Assembly (NCBI RefSeq): GCF_013426895.1 | Contig: NZ_AP023174.1 | Span: 3,038,001-3,102,000 of the forward strand | Origin: Paraburkholderia largidicola | GTDB lineage: Bacteria; Pseudomonadota; Gammaproteobacteria; Burkholderiales; Burkholderiaceae | Length of the DNA stretch: 64,000 nt | Reading direction: 5' to 3' | Shown here: piece after piece, positions 18,562 to 27,905 of the stretch | How positions within the stretch are numbered: the stretch's first letter is position 1 | Layout: each line of letters begins with the position of its first letter | Position numbers and translations under genes: made by a program | The notes under the pieces: model-generated | Told to the model about the DNA's origin: nothing | Databases searched by the model: none | What the model saw: only the letters and a program-made list of their open reading frames with translations

Positions 18562-18593
18562 AAAGCCCGGCAGAATCCAACCTGCCGGGCTTT
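18562..18593 (-). terminator. Bidirectional-looking terminator after dps
   Basis: AAAGCCCGGCAG (18562-18573) and CTGCCGGGCTTT (18582-18593) form a 12-bp stem with an 8-nt loop. Read on the minus strand it follows the dps stop at ~70 nt and ends in TTTTGC. It lies between dps and the ubiA start, so it would also keep dps transcription out of ubiA. Confidence 0.8.
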
Positions 18594-18660
18594 CATTGCC
18601 ACATTCTGCAACGCGGCGGCAGACGCTTCATACAGCGCCCGCGCTATACCGCGACAGAGA

Positions 18661-19149
18661 TTACGCCAGCATCGAACGCAGCATCCACGCGTTCTTTTCA
18701 TGGGTCTGCATGCGTTGCGTCAGCAGGTCGGCCGTCGGCTCGTCGTGGGCCGCGTCCGTCACCGGGAAGATCGCGCGTGCGGTACGCACCACGGATTCCT
18801 GACCTTCCACCAGCTGGCGGATCATGTCTTCCGCGGCGGGCACGCCGTCCGCTTCAGCGATCGACGACAGCTTCGCGAATTCCTTGTAGCTGCCCGGCGC
18901 CGCAACGCCCAGCGCGCGGATGCGCTCGGCGATCAGATCGACGGCCAGAGCCAGTTCCGTGTACTGCGTCTCGAACATCAGATGCAGCGTGTTGAACATC
19001 GGACCCGTCACATTCCAATGGAAGTTGTGGGTCTTCAAATAGAGCGTGTAAGTGTCGGCGAGAAGACGCGAGAGACCTTCTGCGATTTTCTTGCGATCCT
19101 TGTCGCTGATACCAATGTTGACGTGCTGTACGGCTTCTTTCTTGGCCAT
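18661..19149 (-). CDS. dps: DNA starvation/stationary-phase protection protein Dps
   Basis: A 162-aa ferritin-like mini-ferritin that oxidises Fe(II) with hydrogen peroxide and shields DNA. The ferroxidase residues sit at the expected spacing: His44 in THNFHWNV, Asp71 and Glu75 in AVDLIAERI. The N-terminus ([14 protein letters not shown]) is Lys-containing but short. Start chosen at ATG 19147-19149 with AAGGAG 8-13 nt upstream. It is the third gene after katA on the same strand, with a 171-bp gap that could hold its own promoter. Its place near oxyR and katA argues for peroxide-inducible expression. Confidence 0.93.
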   Translation of the reverse strand: MAKKEAVQHVNIGISDKDRKKIAEGLSRLLADTYTLYLKTHNFHWNVTGPMFNTLHLMFETQYTELALAVDLIAERIRALGVAAPGSYKEFAKLSSIAEADGVPAAEDMIRQLVEGQESVVRTARAIFPVTDAAHDEPTADLLTQRMQTHEKNAWMLRSMLA

Positions 19150-19320
19150 GATGACTCCTTTTAAGAGTGATACGAACCGGTCTGCATGCCCGGAACTGCG
19201 CGTGTGCAATTGTTCAACGCTCGAACGCCCGCCAGTTTATCGTAGAACCGGCAACCGTTCGCGAGACCCAACGCCGCGCGGCACATGCCTTCCAGACCAC
19301 ATATGGCCATGCGCGATTCG

Positions 19321-19497
19321 TCATCCGTGGACGGCGTGCACCAGACTTGCGACGATCGTCACATAGCCACTGCCGAGGATCGCGAAACCCACCAGCTTCT
19401 GGAAAAGCAGCGGGCCGTTCGCCTGTTGCGCGACGCTACGGGCATCGCGAGCGTTACCTGCCTGATATCCGACTGCGTTCATCACCATCTGAACCAT
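19321..19497 (-). CDS. Small putative membrane protein (58 aa) downstream of katA
   Basis: A 58-codon ORF starting MVQMVMNAVGYQAGN with GGAGAAAGATC immediately before the ATG, an excellent ribosome site. The C-terminal ~25 residues (LVGFAILGSGYVTIVASLVHAV) form one strong hydrophobic segment, so a single-pass inner-membrane protein is likely. It begins 54 bp after the katA stop, on the same strand, and precedes dps, so it belongs to the peroxide-stress block. I do not recognise a family. Function unknown; the context suggests a role tied to catalase or peroxide stress. Confidence 0.65.
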   Translation of the reverse strand: MVQMVMNAVGYQAGNARDARSVAQQANGPLLFQKLVGFAILGSGYVTIVASLVHAVHG

Positions 19498-19550
19498 GAT
19501 CTTTCTCCGTGTGGACGACAGCATGTTGCTGCCGTCCACTGACTGAAACG

Positions 19551-21005
19551 TTATTTCGCGTTCGCTTTTGCGAGCGCCTCGATTGCTGCGATCACGCCTT
19601 CCGCGTATGCCGGGTCGATCTTGCGGAAATGCTCGACCTGGCGCGCGACGATATCGGCGGGCACGCCTTCGATCGCCCGTGCGATGTTGCCGAACAGACG
19701 CTCGCGCTGCGCGTCGTCGAAGATCCGGAACAGCGCGGCCGGCTGGCTGTAGTAGTCGTCGTCCTCGCGATGGTTGTAGTGATCGACGTTGCCTGCCGCG
19801 AGCGGCGGCTCGATCGCGTTACGGTCCTGCGCGAAGTCGCCGAAGCGGTTCGGCTCGTAATTCACGTTCCCGCCAAGATTGCCGTCCACACGCATGCCGC
19901 CGTCGCGATGGAACGAGCGCACGTTCGGCGCGCGCGACGCGTTCACGGGAATCAGATGGTGATTCACGCCGAGACGATAGCGCTGCGTGTCGCCGTACGA
20001 GAACAGACGCCCTTGCAACAGACGGTCCGGCGAGAAGCCGATGCCCGGCACCACATTCGCCGGCGTGAACGCTGCCTGCTCGACATCCGCGAAGTAGTTC
20101 TGCGCGTTGCGGTTCAGTTCGATTACGCCGACGTCGATCAGCGGGTAATCCTTGTACGGCCACACCTTCGTGACATCGAACGGGTTGTAGCGATACGTCG
20201 CCGCGTCCGCTTCCGGCATCACCTGAATCTGGAAGCGCCACTTCGGAAAGTTGCCCTCGTCGATCGAACCGACCAGGTCACGCTGCCCGCTTTCGCGGTC
20301 GCGCGCGACCACTTGCGCGGCCTCGTCGTCGGTGTAGTTCTCGATGCCCTGCATCGACTTGAAATGGAACTTCACCCAGAAGCGCTCGTTGTCCGCGTTG
20401 ATGAACGAATACGTGTGCGAGCCGAATCCGTGCATCTGCCGGTAATTCTTCGGAATGCCGCGATCGCTCATCACGATCGTCACCTGATGCAGCGACTCGG
20501 GATGACGCGAGAAGAAGTCCCACGCGTTCGTCGCGCTGCGCATGTTCGTGTACGGATCGCGCTTTTGCGTGTGGATGAAATCCGGAAACTTCAACGGATC
20601 GCGGATGAAGAACACGGGCGTGTTGTTGCCCACCACGTCCCAGTTGCCCTCTTCCGTATAGAACTTGATCGAGAAGCCGCGCACGTCGCGCTCGGCATCG
20701 GCGGCGCCGCGCTCGCCCGCCACGGTCGAAAAGCGCATGAACAGCGGCGTTTCCTTGCCGACATCCGCGAACACCTTCGCCTTCGTATAGCGCGAGATGT
20801 CGTGCGTCACCTTGAACGTGCCGAACGCGCCCGAGCCCTTCGCGTGAACGCGGCGCTCGGGAATCACTTCGCGATCGAAGTGCGCGAGCTTTTCGATCAG
20901 CCACACGTCCTGCAGCGCGACGGGGCCGCGCGGGCCAGCCGTCAGCGAGTTCTGGTTGTCGGCGACGGGTGCGCCCGAGGCGGTGGTGAGGTTGCGTTCA
21001 GACAT
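19551..21005 (-). CDS. katA: Clade-3-type small-subunit monofunctional catalase
   Basis: A 484-aa haem catalase that disproportionates hydrogen peroxide. The distal His54 lies in [20 protein letters not shown] and the Asn at ~127-128 in [12 protein letters not shown]. The proximal haem-ligand Tyr lies in [14 protein letters not shown]. The size is that of small-subunit catalases. Start at ATG 21003-21005 with CGGAGAA 6 nt upstream. Its position between oxyR-type regulatory motifs and a 58-aa gene plus dps suggests OxyR control. Confidence 0.95.
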   Translation of the reverse strand: MSERNLTTASGAPVADNQNSLTAGPRGPVALQDVWLIEKLAHFDREVIPERRVHAKGSGAFGTFKVTHDISRYTKAKVFADVGKETPLFMRFSTVAGERGAADAERDVRGFSIKFYTEEGNWDVVGNNTPVFFIRDPLKFPDFIHTQKRDPYTNMRSATNAWDFFSRHPESLHQVTIVMSDRGIPKNYRQMHGFGSHTYSFINADNERFWVKFHFKSMQGIENYTDDEAAQVVARDRESGQRDLVGSIDEGNFPKWRFQIQVMPEADAATYRYNPFDVTKVWPYKDYPLIDVGVIELNRNAQNYFADVEQAAFTPANVVPGIGFSPDRLLQGRLFSYGDTQRYRLGVNHHLIPVNASRAPNVRSFHRDGGMRVDGNLGGNVNYEPNRFGDFAQDRNAIEPPLAAGNVDHYNHREDDDYYSQPAALFRIFDDAQRERLFGNIARAIEGVPADIVARQVEHFRKIDPAYAEGVIAAIEALAKANAK

Positions 21006-21092
21006 AGTTATTCTCCGGGTGATCCTAAGGAATGCGGTCGTGCTGATTCGATGCTGGCTAATACGGATGGGGAGGGAACGTGCAGCGCGCCA

Positions 21093-21227
21093 TCAGGCGG
21101 ACAGCGCGCGATCGACGAGCAGTGAGAACGCAATCGTCCTGAAGCTGGACGCGTTGCTACCGCTCGATGTCGCTTGTTGCGGCGATGGGGAAACAGACTT
21201 GAACAGCGACGACGTGGATGGCTGCAT
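21093..21227 (-). CDS. Possible 44-aa ORF upstream of katA
   Basis: ATG at 21225-21227 follows GGAGGAAATC, the strongest ribosome-binding site in the region. The frame runs 44 codons (MQPSTSSLFKSVSPSPQQ...), Ser-rich at first and ending FRTIAFSLLVDRALSA. An in-frame ATG at 21264-21266 would add 13 residues but lacks a Shine-Dalgarno. It ends 88 bp before katA on the same strand. I recognise no family. It could be a small protein, a translated leader, or a chance ORF. Confidence 0.35.
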   Translation of the reverse strand: MQPSTSSLFKSVSPSPQQATSSGSNASSFRTIAFSLLVDRALSA

Positions 21228-21276
21228 GATTTCCTCCGTTTGTAGTGGTGGATCGCTAGGATCCATGGAGGAGATC

Positions 21277-21328
21277 TTATTAAAAACTATCGAAAACGAC
21301 GATTTGATTAATTTTATGTATTCGATAG
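21277..21328 (-). promoter_or_regulatory. Candidate OxyR-regulated promoter upstream of katA
   Basis: An inverted repeat CTATCGAA (21287-21294) / TTCGATAG (21321-21328) has half-site starts 34 bp apart and ATAG/CTAT cores like OxyR half-sites. On the minus strand it lies just upstream of TAATAA (21277-21282), a plausible -10 without a good -35, as expected for an activated promoter. The 10-mer ATTCGATAGG is repeated in front of oxyR at 22384-22393. Confidence 0.4.
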
Positions 21329-21401
21329 GCGCCGCCTCATGCAGAAGGCGGCAGGCGACGCATCGGCAGCATGGGCTACCAGGGCGTCGCGGAAACGGCA
21401 G

Positions 21402-22361
21402 TTAGTTGACGGCAGCGGGCAAATCGAGCTTCTTCACGCCCGGCAGGTCGCACGCCGCGATGGCGTCGCAGATCGCATCGATGGCGGGCATGCGCGTGAA
21501 GCTCTTGCGCCAGGCCAGCACGACCCGGCGGTCAGGCACCGGCTCGTCGAACGCCACGTAGCTGAGCAGGCCGGAATCGACGCCGCCCGCGTGCGGCTTC
21601 ACTTCGTGCACCGACATGCGCGGCAGCACCGTAATGCCCACGCCGCTCGCGACCATATGCCGGATGGTTTCCAGCGACGACCCTTCGAAGGTCTTCTGGA
21701 TGCCGTCCGCGTTCTGCGAGAAGCGCATCAGTTCGGGGCACACGCCGAGCACGTGATCGCGGAAGCAATGGCCGCTGCCGAGCAGCAGCATGGTTTCCTG
21801 CTTGAGATCGCTCGGATCGATCTTGTTGCGCGACTCCCACGCGTGACCCGACGGCAGCGCGACGACGAACGGCTCGTCGTACAGCGGGCGCAGCATCAGG
21901 CCCGTTTCCGGAAACGGCAGCGCCATGATCGCGACGTCGATCTCGCCTTGCTTGAGCAGTTCGATCAGCTTGAGCGTGTAATTTTCCTGCAGCATCAGCG
22001 GCATCTGCGGGACGCGCTTGATCATCTGCTTGACCAGCGTGGGCAGCAGGTACGGTCCAATCGTATAGATGACGCCCAGGCGCAGCGGCCCGACCAGCGG
22101 GTCCTTGCCCTGCTTGGCGATTTCCTTGATGGCGAGCGTCTGTTCGAGCACGCGTTGCGCCTGCGTAACGATCTGCTCGCCAATCGGCGTGACGCTGACT
22201 TCGCTCGTGCCGCGCTCGAAGATCTGCACGTTCAGCTCGTCTTCGAGCTTCTTGATTGCGACGGACAACGTCGGCTGGCTCACAAAACACGCTTCTGCCG
22301 CGCGGCCGAAGTGGCGCTCCCGCGCAACCGCGACGATATATTTCAGTTCGGTGAGGGTCAT
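21402..22361 (-). CDS. oxyR: Hydrogen-peroxide-sensing LysR-family regulator OxyR
   Basis: A 319-aa LysR regulator. The N-terminal winged HTH is MTLTELKYIVAVARERHFGRAAE...QPTLSVAIKKLE. The redox cysteines are exactly at the E. coli positions: Cys199 in GSGHCFRDH and Cys208 in GVCPELMR; they form the peroxide-induced disulfide. Start chosen at ATG 22359-22361; the longer open frame adds an unrelated leader. It is transcribed toward katA, 396 bp away, on the same strand. With katA and dps this forms a compact peroxide regulon. Confidence 0.95.
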   Translation of the reverse strand: MTLTELKYIVAVARERHFGRAAEACFVSQPTLSVAIKKLEDELNVQIFERGTSEVSVTPIGEQIVTQAQRVLEQTLAIKEIAKQGKDPLVGPLRLGVIYTIGPYLLPTLVKQMIKRVPQMPLMLQENYTLKLIELLKQGEIDVAIMALPFPETGLMLRPLYDEPFVVALPSGHAWESRNKIDPSDLKQETMLLLGSGHCFRDHVLGVCPELMRFSQNADGIQKTFEGSSLETIRHMVASGVGITVLPRMSVHEVKPHAGGVDSGLLSYVAFDEPVPDRRVVLAWRKSFTRMPAIDAICDAIAACDLPGVKKLDLPAAVN

Positions 22362-22379
22362 TGGGGACCAATCAGGGCG

Positions 22380-22411
22380 ATAGATTCGATAGGTTTCTGT
22401 TATACACCTAT
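22380..22411 (-). promoter_or_regulatory. Candidate OxyR autoregulatory site ahead of oxyR
   Basis: ATAG elements at 22380-22383 and 22389-22392 and CTAT at 22408-22411 lie 19-50 bp upstream of the oxyR start. They share ATTCGATAGG with the katA upstream region. OxyR commonly binds its own promoter; the spacing only partly fits the four-element consensus. Confidence 0.35.
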
Positions 22412-22485
22412 GGGGCCAATTCGCCAACCTTCTGGCCGGATTCGGCCGTTGTGCGGCGCGCAAGCGCTTCCACCCCTGGCCTTCA

Positions 22486-24711
22486 TCAGGCTTTCAGATA
22501 TTGCTCGCGCGTGTTCAGCCAGCGCAAAAGATGCTGCGTGACGACGTTCGGATACTGCTCGAGCAGCGTCGCGGCCGCCTCGCGCGCCGGCTCGATCAGC
22601 CAGCCGTCGTTTTCCAGGTCGGCGAAGCGCAGCATCGCGGCGCCCGACTGCCGCGCGCCGAGAAACTCACCCGGACCGCGAATTTCGAGGTCGCGACGGG
22701 CGATTTCGAAGCCGTCGGTGGTTTCGCGCATGGTCTGCAAGCGGGCGCGCGCCGTCATCGACAGCGGCCCGGCGTACATCAGCACGCACACGGACGCCGC
22801 ACTGCCGCGCCCTACTCGCCCGCGCAACTGGTGTAGCTGCGCAAGGCCGAAGCGCTCCGCGTGCTCGATCACCATCAGCGACGCATTCGGCACGTCGACA
22901 CCGACTTCGATCACCGTCGTCGCGACCAGCAACTGCACTTCGTTGCGGCTGAACGCGTCCATGACGGTGGCTTTTTCGACGGGCGTGAGGCGCCCGTGCA
23001 CCAGCCCGACCTTCAGTTCCGGCAGCGCGGCGACGAGCGTCTCGTAGGTTTCGACGGCCGTCTGCAACTGCAGGGTTTCGCTCTCCTCGATCAGCGGACA
23101 CACCCAGTACACCTGACGGCCCGTCAGTGCAGCTTCGCGCACGCGTCCGATCACTTCGTCGCGTCGCGCGTCAGAGACCAGCTTGGTCAGGATCGGCGTG
23201 CGGCCGGGCGGCAGTTCGTCGATCGTCGACACGTCGAGGTCCGCGTAGTACGTCATCGCGAGCGTGCGCGGGATCGGCGTCGCCGACATCATCAATTGAT
23301 GCGGCTGGAAGTCGCGCGCGCCGTCGGCCGCGTTTTGCGCCTTGGCGCGCAGCGCGAGCCGCTGTTCGACGCCGAAGCGGTGCTGTTCGTCGACGATCAC
23401 GAGGCCGAGCCGCGCGAATTCGACCGCGTCCTGAATGATCGCGTGCGTGCCGATCACGAGCTGCGCGGTGCCGAGCGCGGCTGCTTCGATCGCGCTGCGC
23501 TTTTCTTTCGTCTTCAGACTGCCCGCGAGCCACGCGACCGACACGCCCAGCGGCTCCAGCCAGCCGCGCAGCTTGCGCGCGTGCTGCTCGGCGAGGATTT
23601 CGGTCGGCGCCATCATCGCGGCCTGATAACCGGCGTCGATGGCCTGCGCGGCGGCCAGCGCCGCGACGACCGTCTTGCCGCTGCCGACATCGCCTTGCAA
23701 CAGGCGCTGCATCGGATGCGGCTGGGTCAGGTCCTGTGCGATTTCCGCGCACACGCGCTGCTGCGCGTTGGTCAGCGCGAACGGCAGCGTCTGTAGCAGA
23801 CGCGTGACCAGTGATGCTTCATCGGTCGGCTCGCGCCGCGGCATCGCGGGCGCGGCGCGTGTGCGGCGCTCCTCGTGGGCGCGTTTGAGCGACAACTGCT
23901 GCGCGAGCAGTTCCTCGAACTTGATGCGCGTCCACGCGGGATGCGTGCCGTCGATCAACGCCGTCTCGTCCGAATGCGAATTCGGGTGATGCAGCGTGCG
24001 CACGGCGTCCATCAGTTGCGGCACGTCGAGCGGCTTCAGATATTGCCGCTCGACGGGTTCCGGCAGCAGTTCGGGCAGCGACGTGCGCGCCAGCGCGTTG
24101 TCGATTGCCTTGCGCAGATACGCCTGCGAGACGCCCGCCGTGCTCGGATAGACAGGCGTGAGCGCCTGCGGCAGCGGCGTGTCTTCATCGACGACGCGCA
24201 CGGCCGGATGCACCATCTCCATGCCGAAGAAGCCGCCGCGCACGTCGCCGCGCACGCGCAGCCGCACGCCGATCGACATCTGCTTGACCTGCGAGCCGTA
24301 GAAATTGAGGAAGCGCAGGATCAGTTCGTCACCCGCGTCGTCGCGCATTTTCACCAGCAACTGGCGGCGCGGCCGATACGCGATCTCGTTGTCGTACACG
24401 ACGCCTTCCGTCTGCGAGATGCCGCCCGGCAGCAGCTCGCCGATCGGCGTCAGCGACGTTTCGTCCTCGTAGCGCATCGGCAGATGCAGCACCAGATCGA
24501 TATCGCGTGTGAGGCCCAGCTTGGCGAGCTTGTCGGCGGTTTTGGCGAGCGTGGGCTTTTTCGCGGCGGCGGGCTTTTTTGCGCCTTCAGCAGCGGGCGA
24601 GCCGGACTCCTCGACCACGTCCGTCTCCGCCTTGCTCCGCGCAGCGCGGCGCTTCCTGGGAGCGCTCTCGTCGTCGGTTTCTGGACGTGAACGGGTGTCG
24701 GACAAAGGCAT
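22486..24711 (-). CDS. recG: ATP-dependent DNA helicase RecG
   Basis: A 741-aa branch-migration helicase that remodels stalled forks and Holliday junctions. The wedge/OB domain is N-terminal. The SF2 motor follows: Walker A GDVGSGKTV, DEQH box in VIVDEQHRFGVEQR, motif III MSATPIPRTLAM, and the C-terminal QLRGRVGRG. Start placed at ATG 24709-24711; residues ~5-60 are a charged Ala/Lys-rich extension (KPAAAKKPTLAKTADKLAKLG) before the conserved core, longer than E. coli RecG (693). The upstream continuation of the frame has no recognisable homology. Divergent from queA. Confidence 0.93.
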   Translation of the reverse strand: MPLSDTRSRPETDDESAPRKRRAARSKAETDVVEESGSPAAEGAKKPAAAKKPTLAKTADKLAKLGLTRDIDLVLHLPMRYEDETSLTPIGELLPGGISQTEGVVYDNEIAYRPRRQLLVKMRDDAGDELILRFLNFYGSQVKQMSIGVRLRVRGDVRGGFFGMEMVHPAVRVVDEDTPLPQALTPVYPSTAGVSQAYLRKAIDNALARTSLPELLPEPVERQYLKPLDVPQLMDAVRTLHHPNSHSDETALIDGTHPAWTRIKFEELLAQQLSLKRAHEERRTRAAPAMPRREPTDEASLVTRLLQTLPFALTNAQQRVCAEIAQDLTQPHPMQRLLQGDVGSGKTVVAALAAAQAIDAGYQAAMMAPTEILAEQHARKLRGWLEPLGVSVAWLAGSLKTKEKRSAIEAAALGTAQLVIGTHAIIQDAVEFARLGLVIVDEQHRFGVEQRLALRAKAQNAADGARDFQPHQLMMSATPIPRTLAMTYYADLDVSTIDELPPGRTPILTKLVSDARRDEVIGRVREAALTGRQVYWVCPLIEESETLQLQTAVETYETLVAALPELKVGLVHGRLTPVEKATVMDAFSRNEVQLLVATTVIEVGVDVPNASLMVIEHAERFGLAQLHQLRGRVGRGSAASVCVLMYAGPLSMTARARLQTMRETTDGFEIARRDLEIRGPGEFLGARQSGAAMLRFADLENDGWLIEPAREAAATLLEQYPNVVTQHLLRWLNTREQYLKA

Positions 24712-24907
24712 GAGTCGCTTCGCAAGTACAATATCGGCTTCAGAAGTTTTACGGCCAGTGCGCGCGTGAGTGATGCGCGTATCCAGGGCCGCTGCGGCAA
24801 TGTCCCGCAATCATAGCCGCTCGACGGGCGCTGTCGTAGACACTGTTGAATCAGCCGCGCGTTCGTCCGGGGGCAATCCCGTCAAGTACCGCATCAAGCC
24901 AGTCCGC

Positions 24908-25969
24908 ATGTTCACGCTTTCCGATTTCGATTTCGACCTGCCGCCCGAGTTGATCGCGCAAGTCGCGTTGCCCGAGCGCAGCGCGAGCCGCCTGCTCGAA
25001 GTGAACGGGCAAACCTCACCCGCGACGCTCGTCGACCGCCGCTTCGCCGATCTGCCCGACTGCATCGAGTCCGGCGATCTGCTCGTCTTCAACGATACCA
25101 AGGTTCTGAAGGCGCGCTTCATCGGCCAGAAGGCCAGTGGCGGCAAGATCGAAGTGCTGATCGAGCGTCTGACGGGTGAGCGCACCGCGCTGGCGCAGAT
25201 CCGCGCCAGCAAGAGCCCGGGCGCGGGCACCGTGCTGCGTCTGGCCGATGCATTCGACGTCACCGTCGGCGAACGCGTCGAGCCGTTCTACACGCTGCAC
25301 TTCCCCGACGACTGCCTGACGCTGATCGAGCAGTTTGGCCGCCTGCCGTTGCCGCCGTATATCGAGCACGACCCCGACGCGTTCGACGAAACGCGCTATC
25401 AGACCGTCTACGCGCAGAATCCGGGCGCCGTCGCCGCGCCCACGGCCGGGCTGCATTTCGACGATTCGATCTTCGCGCGCCTGGACGCGAAAGGCGTCGA
25501 GCGCGCGACGCTCACGCTGCACGTCGGCGCGGGCACGTTCCAGCCGGTGCGCGTCGAGAATATCGACGAGCACAAGATGCACAGCGAGTGGTATCAGCTG
25601 CCGCAATCGCTGGTCGACAAGATCGCGGCGACGAAGGCGCGCGGCAACCGCGTGATCGCGGTCGGCACGACGTCGATGCGGGCGCTCGAAGCCGCCGCGC
25701 GCGACGCCGATGCCGCTGGCCGGCCGCTCGCCGCGACGAGCGCCGAGACGGACATCTTCATCACGCCGGGCTACCGCTTCCGCGTGGTCGACCGGCTGGT
25801 GACGAATTTCCACCTGCCGAAGTCGACGCTGCTGATGCTGGTGTCGGCGTTCGCGGGCATCGAGACGATCCGCGCCGCGTACCGGCATGCAATCGACGAG
25901 CGCTACCGCTTTTTCAGCTACGGCGACGCAATGCTGCTCACGCGCAACGACGACGCGCTTAACGCATAA
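24908..25969 (+). CDS. queA: S-adenosylmethionine:tRNA ribosyltransferase-isomerase
   Basis: A 353-aa enzyme (E. coli 356) of the queuosine pathway, which moves the ribosyl part of SAM onto preQ1-modified tRNA to make epoxyqueuosine. Start at ATG 24908, giving [18 protein letters not shown], the family N-terminus. Conserved stretches include [38 protein letters not shown] and HKMHSEWY. Followed 84 bp later by tgt, the enzyme acting just before it, so the pair forms a queuosine unit. Confidence 0.95.
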   Translation: MFTLSDFDFDLPPELIAQVALPERSASRLLEVNGQTSPATLVDRRFADLPDCIESGDLLVFNDTKVLKARFIGQKASGGKIEVLIERLTGERTALAQIRASKSPGAGTVLRLADAFDVTVGERVEPFYTLHFPDDCLTLIEQFGRLPLPPYIEHDPDAFDETRYQTVYAQNPGAVAAPTAGLHFDDSIFARLDAKGVERATLTLHVGAGTFQPVRVENIDEHKMHSEWYQLPQSLVDKIAATKARGNRVIAVGTTSMRALEAAARDADAAGRPLAATSAETDIFITPGYRFRVVDRLVTNFHLPKSTLLMLVSAFAGIETIRAAYRHAIDERYRFFSYGDAMLLTRNDDALNA

Positions 25970-27265
<1,296 letters not shown>

Positions 27266-27398
27266 CAGCCGCGTCGGGCGGCGCGTAAAAACCGTTCTCC
27301 CACATAGCGCGTCAGACATTACAATTAACTTTCGGAATATCGGCGAGACCCCTTGACAAGCCGTCAGGAAAACCCGTTCCGGGTGCCGTCCCGTAAAT

Positions 27399-27430
27399 GG
27401 CCGGTGGTAGAATAACCGGCTGATTTTTTT
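27399..27430 (+). terminator. Possible weak terminator between tgt and yajC
   Basis: GCCGGT (27400-27405) and ACCGGC (27415-27420) form a 6-bp stem with a 9-nt loop, followed by TGA and seven T. It lies 25-56 nt ahead of the yajC start, so it could also be an attenuating hairpin. Weak by stem length. Confidence 0.4.
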
Positions 27431-27454
27431 GATTGTTATAACGGAGAGACCAAC

Positions 27455-27784
27455 GTGTCGTTCATTACCGATGCCTTCGCGCAAGGCAGTGCAGCTGGTG
27501 GCGCCGAATCGAGCCTGATGAGCTTCCTGCCGCTGATTCTGATGTTCGCGGTGCTGTACTTCATCATGATTCGCCCGCAAATGAAGCGCCAGAAGGAACA
27601 CCGCAACATGCTCTCCGCCATGGCGAAGGGTGATGAAGTCGTGACGAACGGCGGTATCGTCGGCAAGGTGACCAAGGTCGGCGAAGCCTACGTTGGCGTC
27701 GAAATCGCAGAAGGTACGGAAATCACCGTGCAGAAGTCGTCGGTGACGACCATTCTGCCGAAGGGCACCCTGAAGTCGCTGTAA
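27455..27784 (+). CDS. yajC: Sec translocon accessory protein YajC
   Basis: A 109-aa single-pass inner-membrane protein of the SecDF-YajC complex. The hydrophobic segment LMSFLPLILMFAVLYFIMIRPQMKRQKEHRNML at residues ~20-50 is the family signature. The cytoplasmic tail contains GDEVVTNGGIVGKVTKV. Start is GTG at 27455 with CGGAGAGACCAAC before it. First gene of a yajC-secD-secF operon. Confidence 0.93.
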   Translation: MSFITDAFAQGSAAGGAESSLMSFLPLILMFAVLYFIMIRPQMKRQKEHRNMLSAMAKGDEVVTNGGIVGKVTKVGEAYVGVEIAEGTEITVQKSSVTTILPKGTLKSL

Positions 27785-27905
27785 GGCCTGCTCTCTCGCG
27801 TCCGGCGCGGCCTCGCGTCGATCGAAGCAAACCACGCATGCTTCTGCCCGCCGCGCTCATCGCCGGACGCATCGCTTTCAAGCCAACCTCCCGTTGGACC
27901 ACCCC

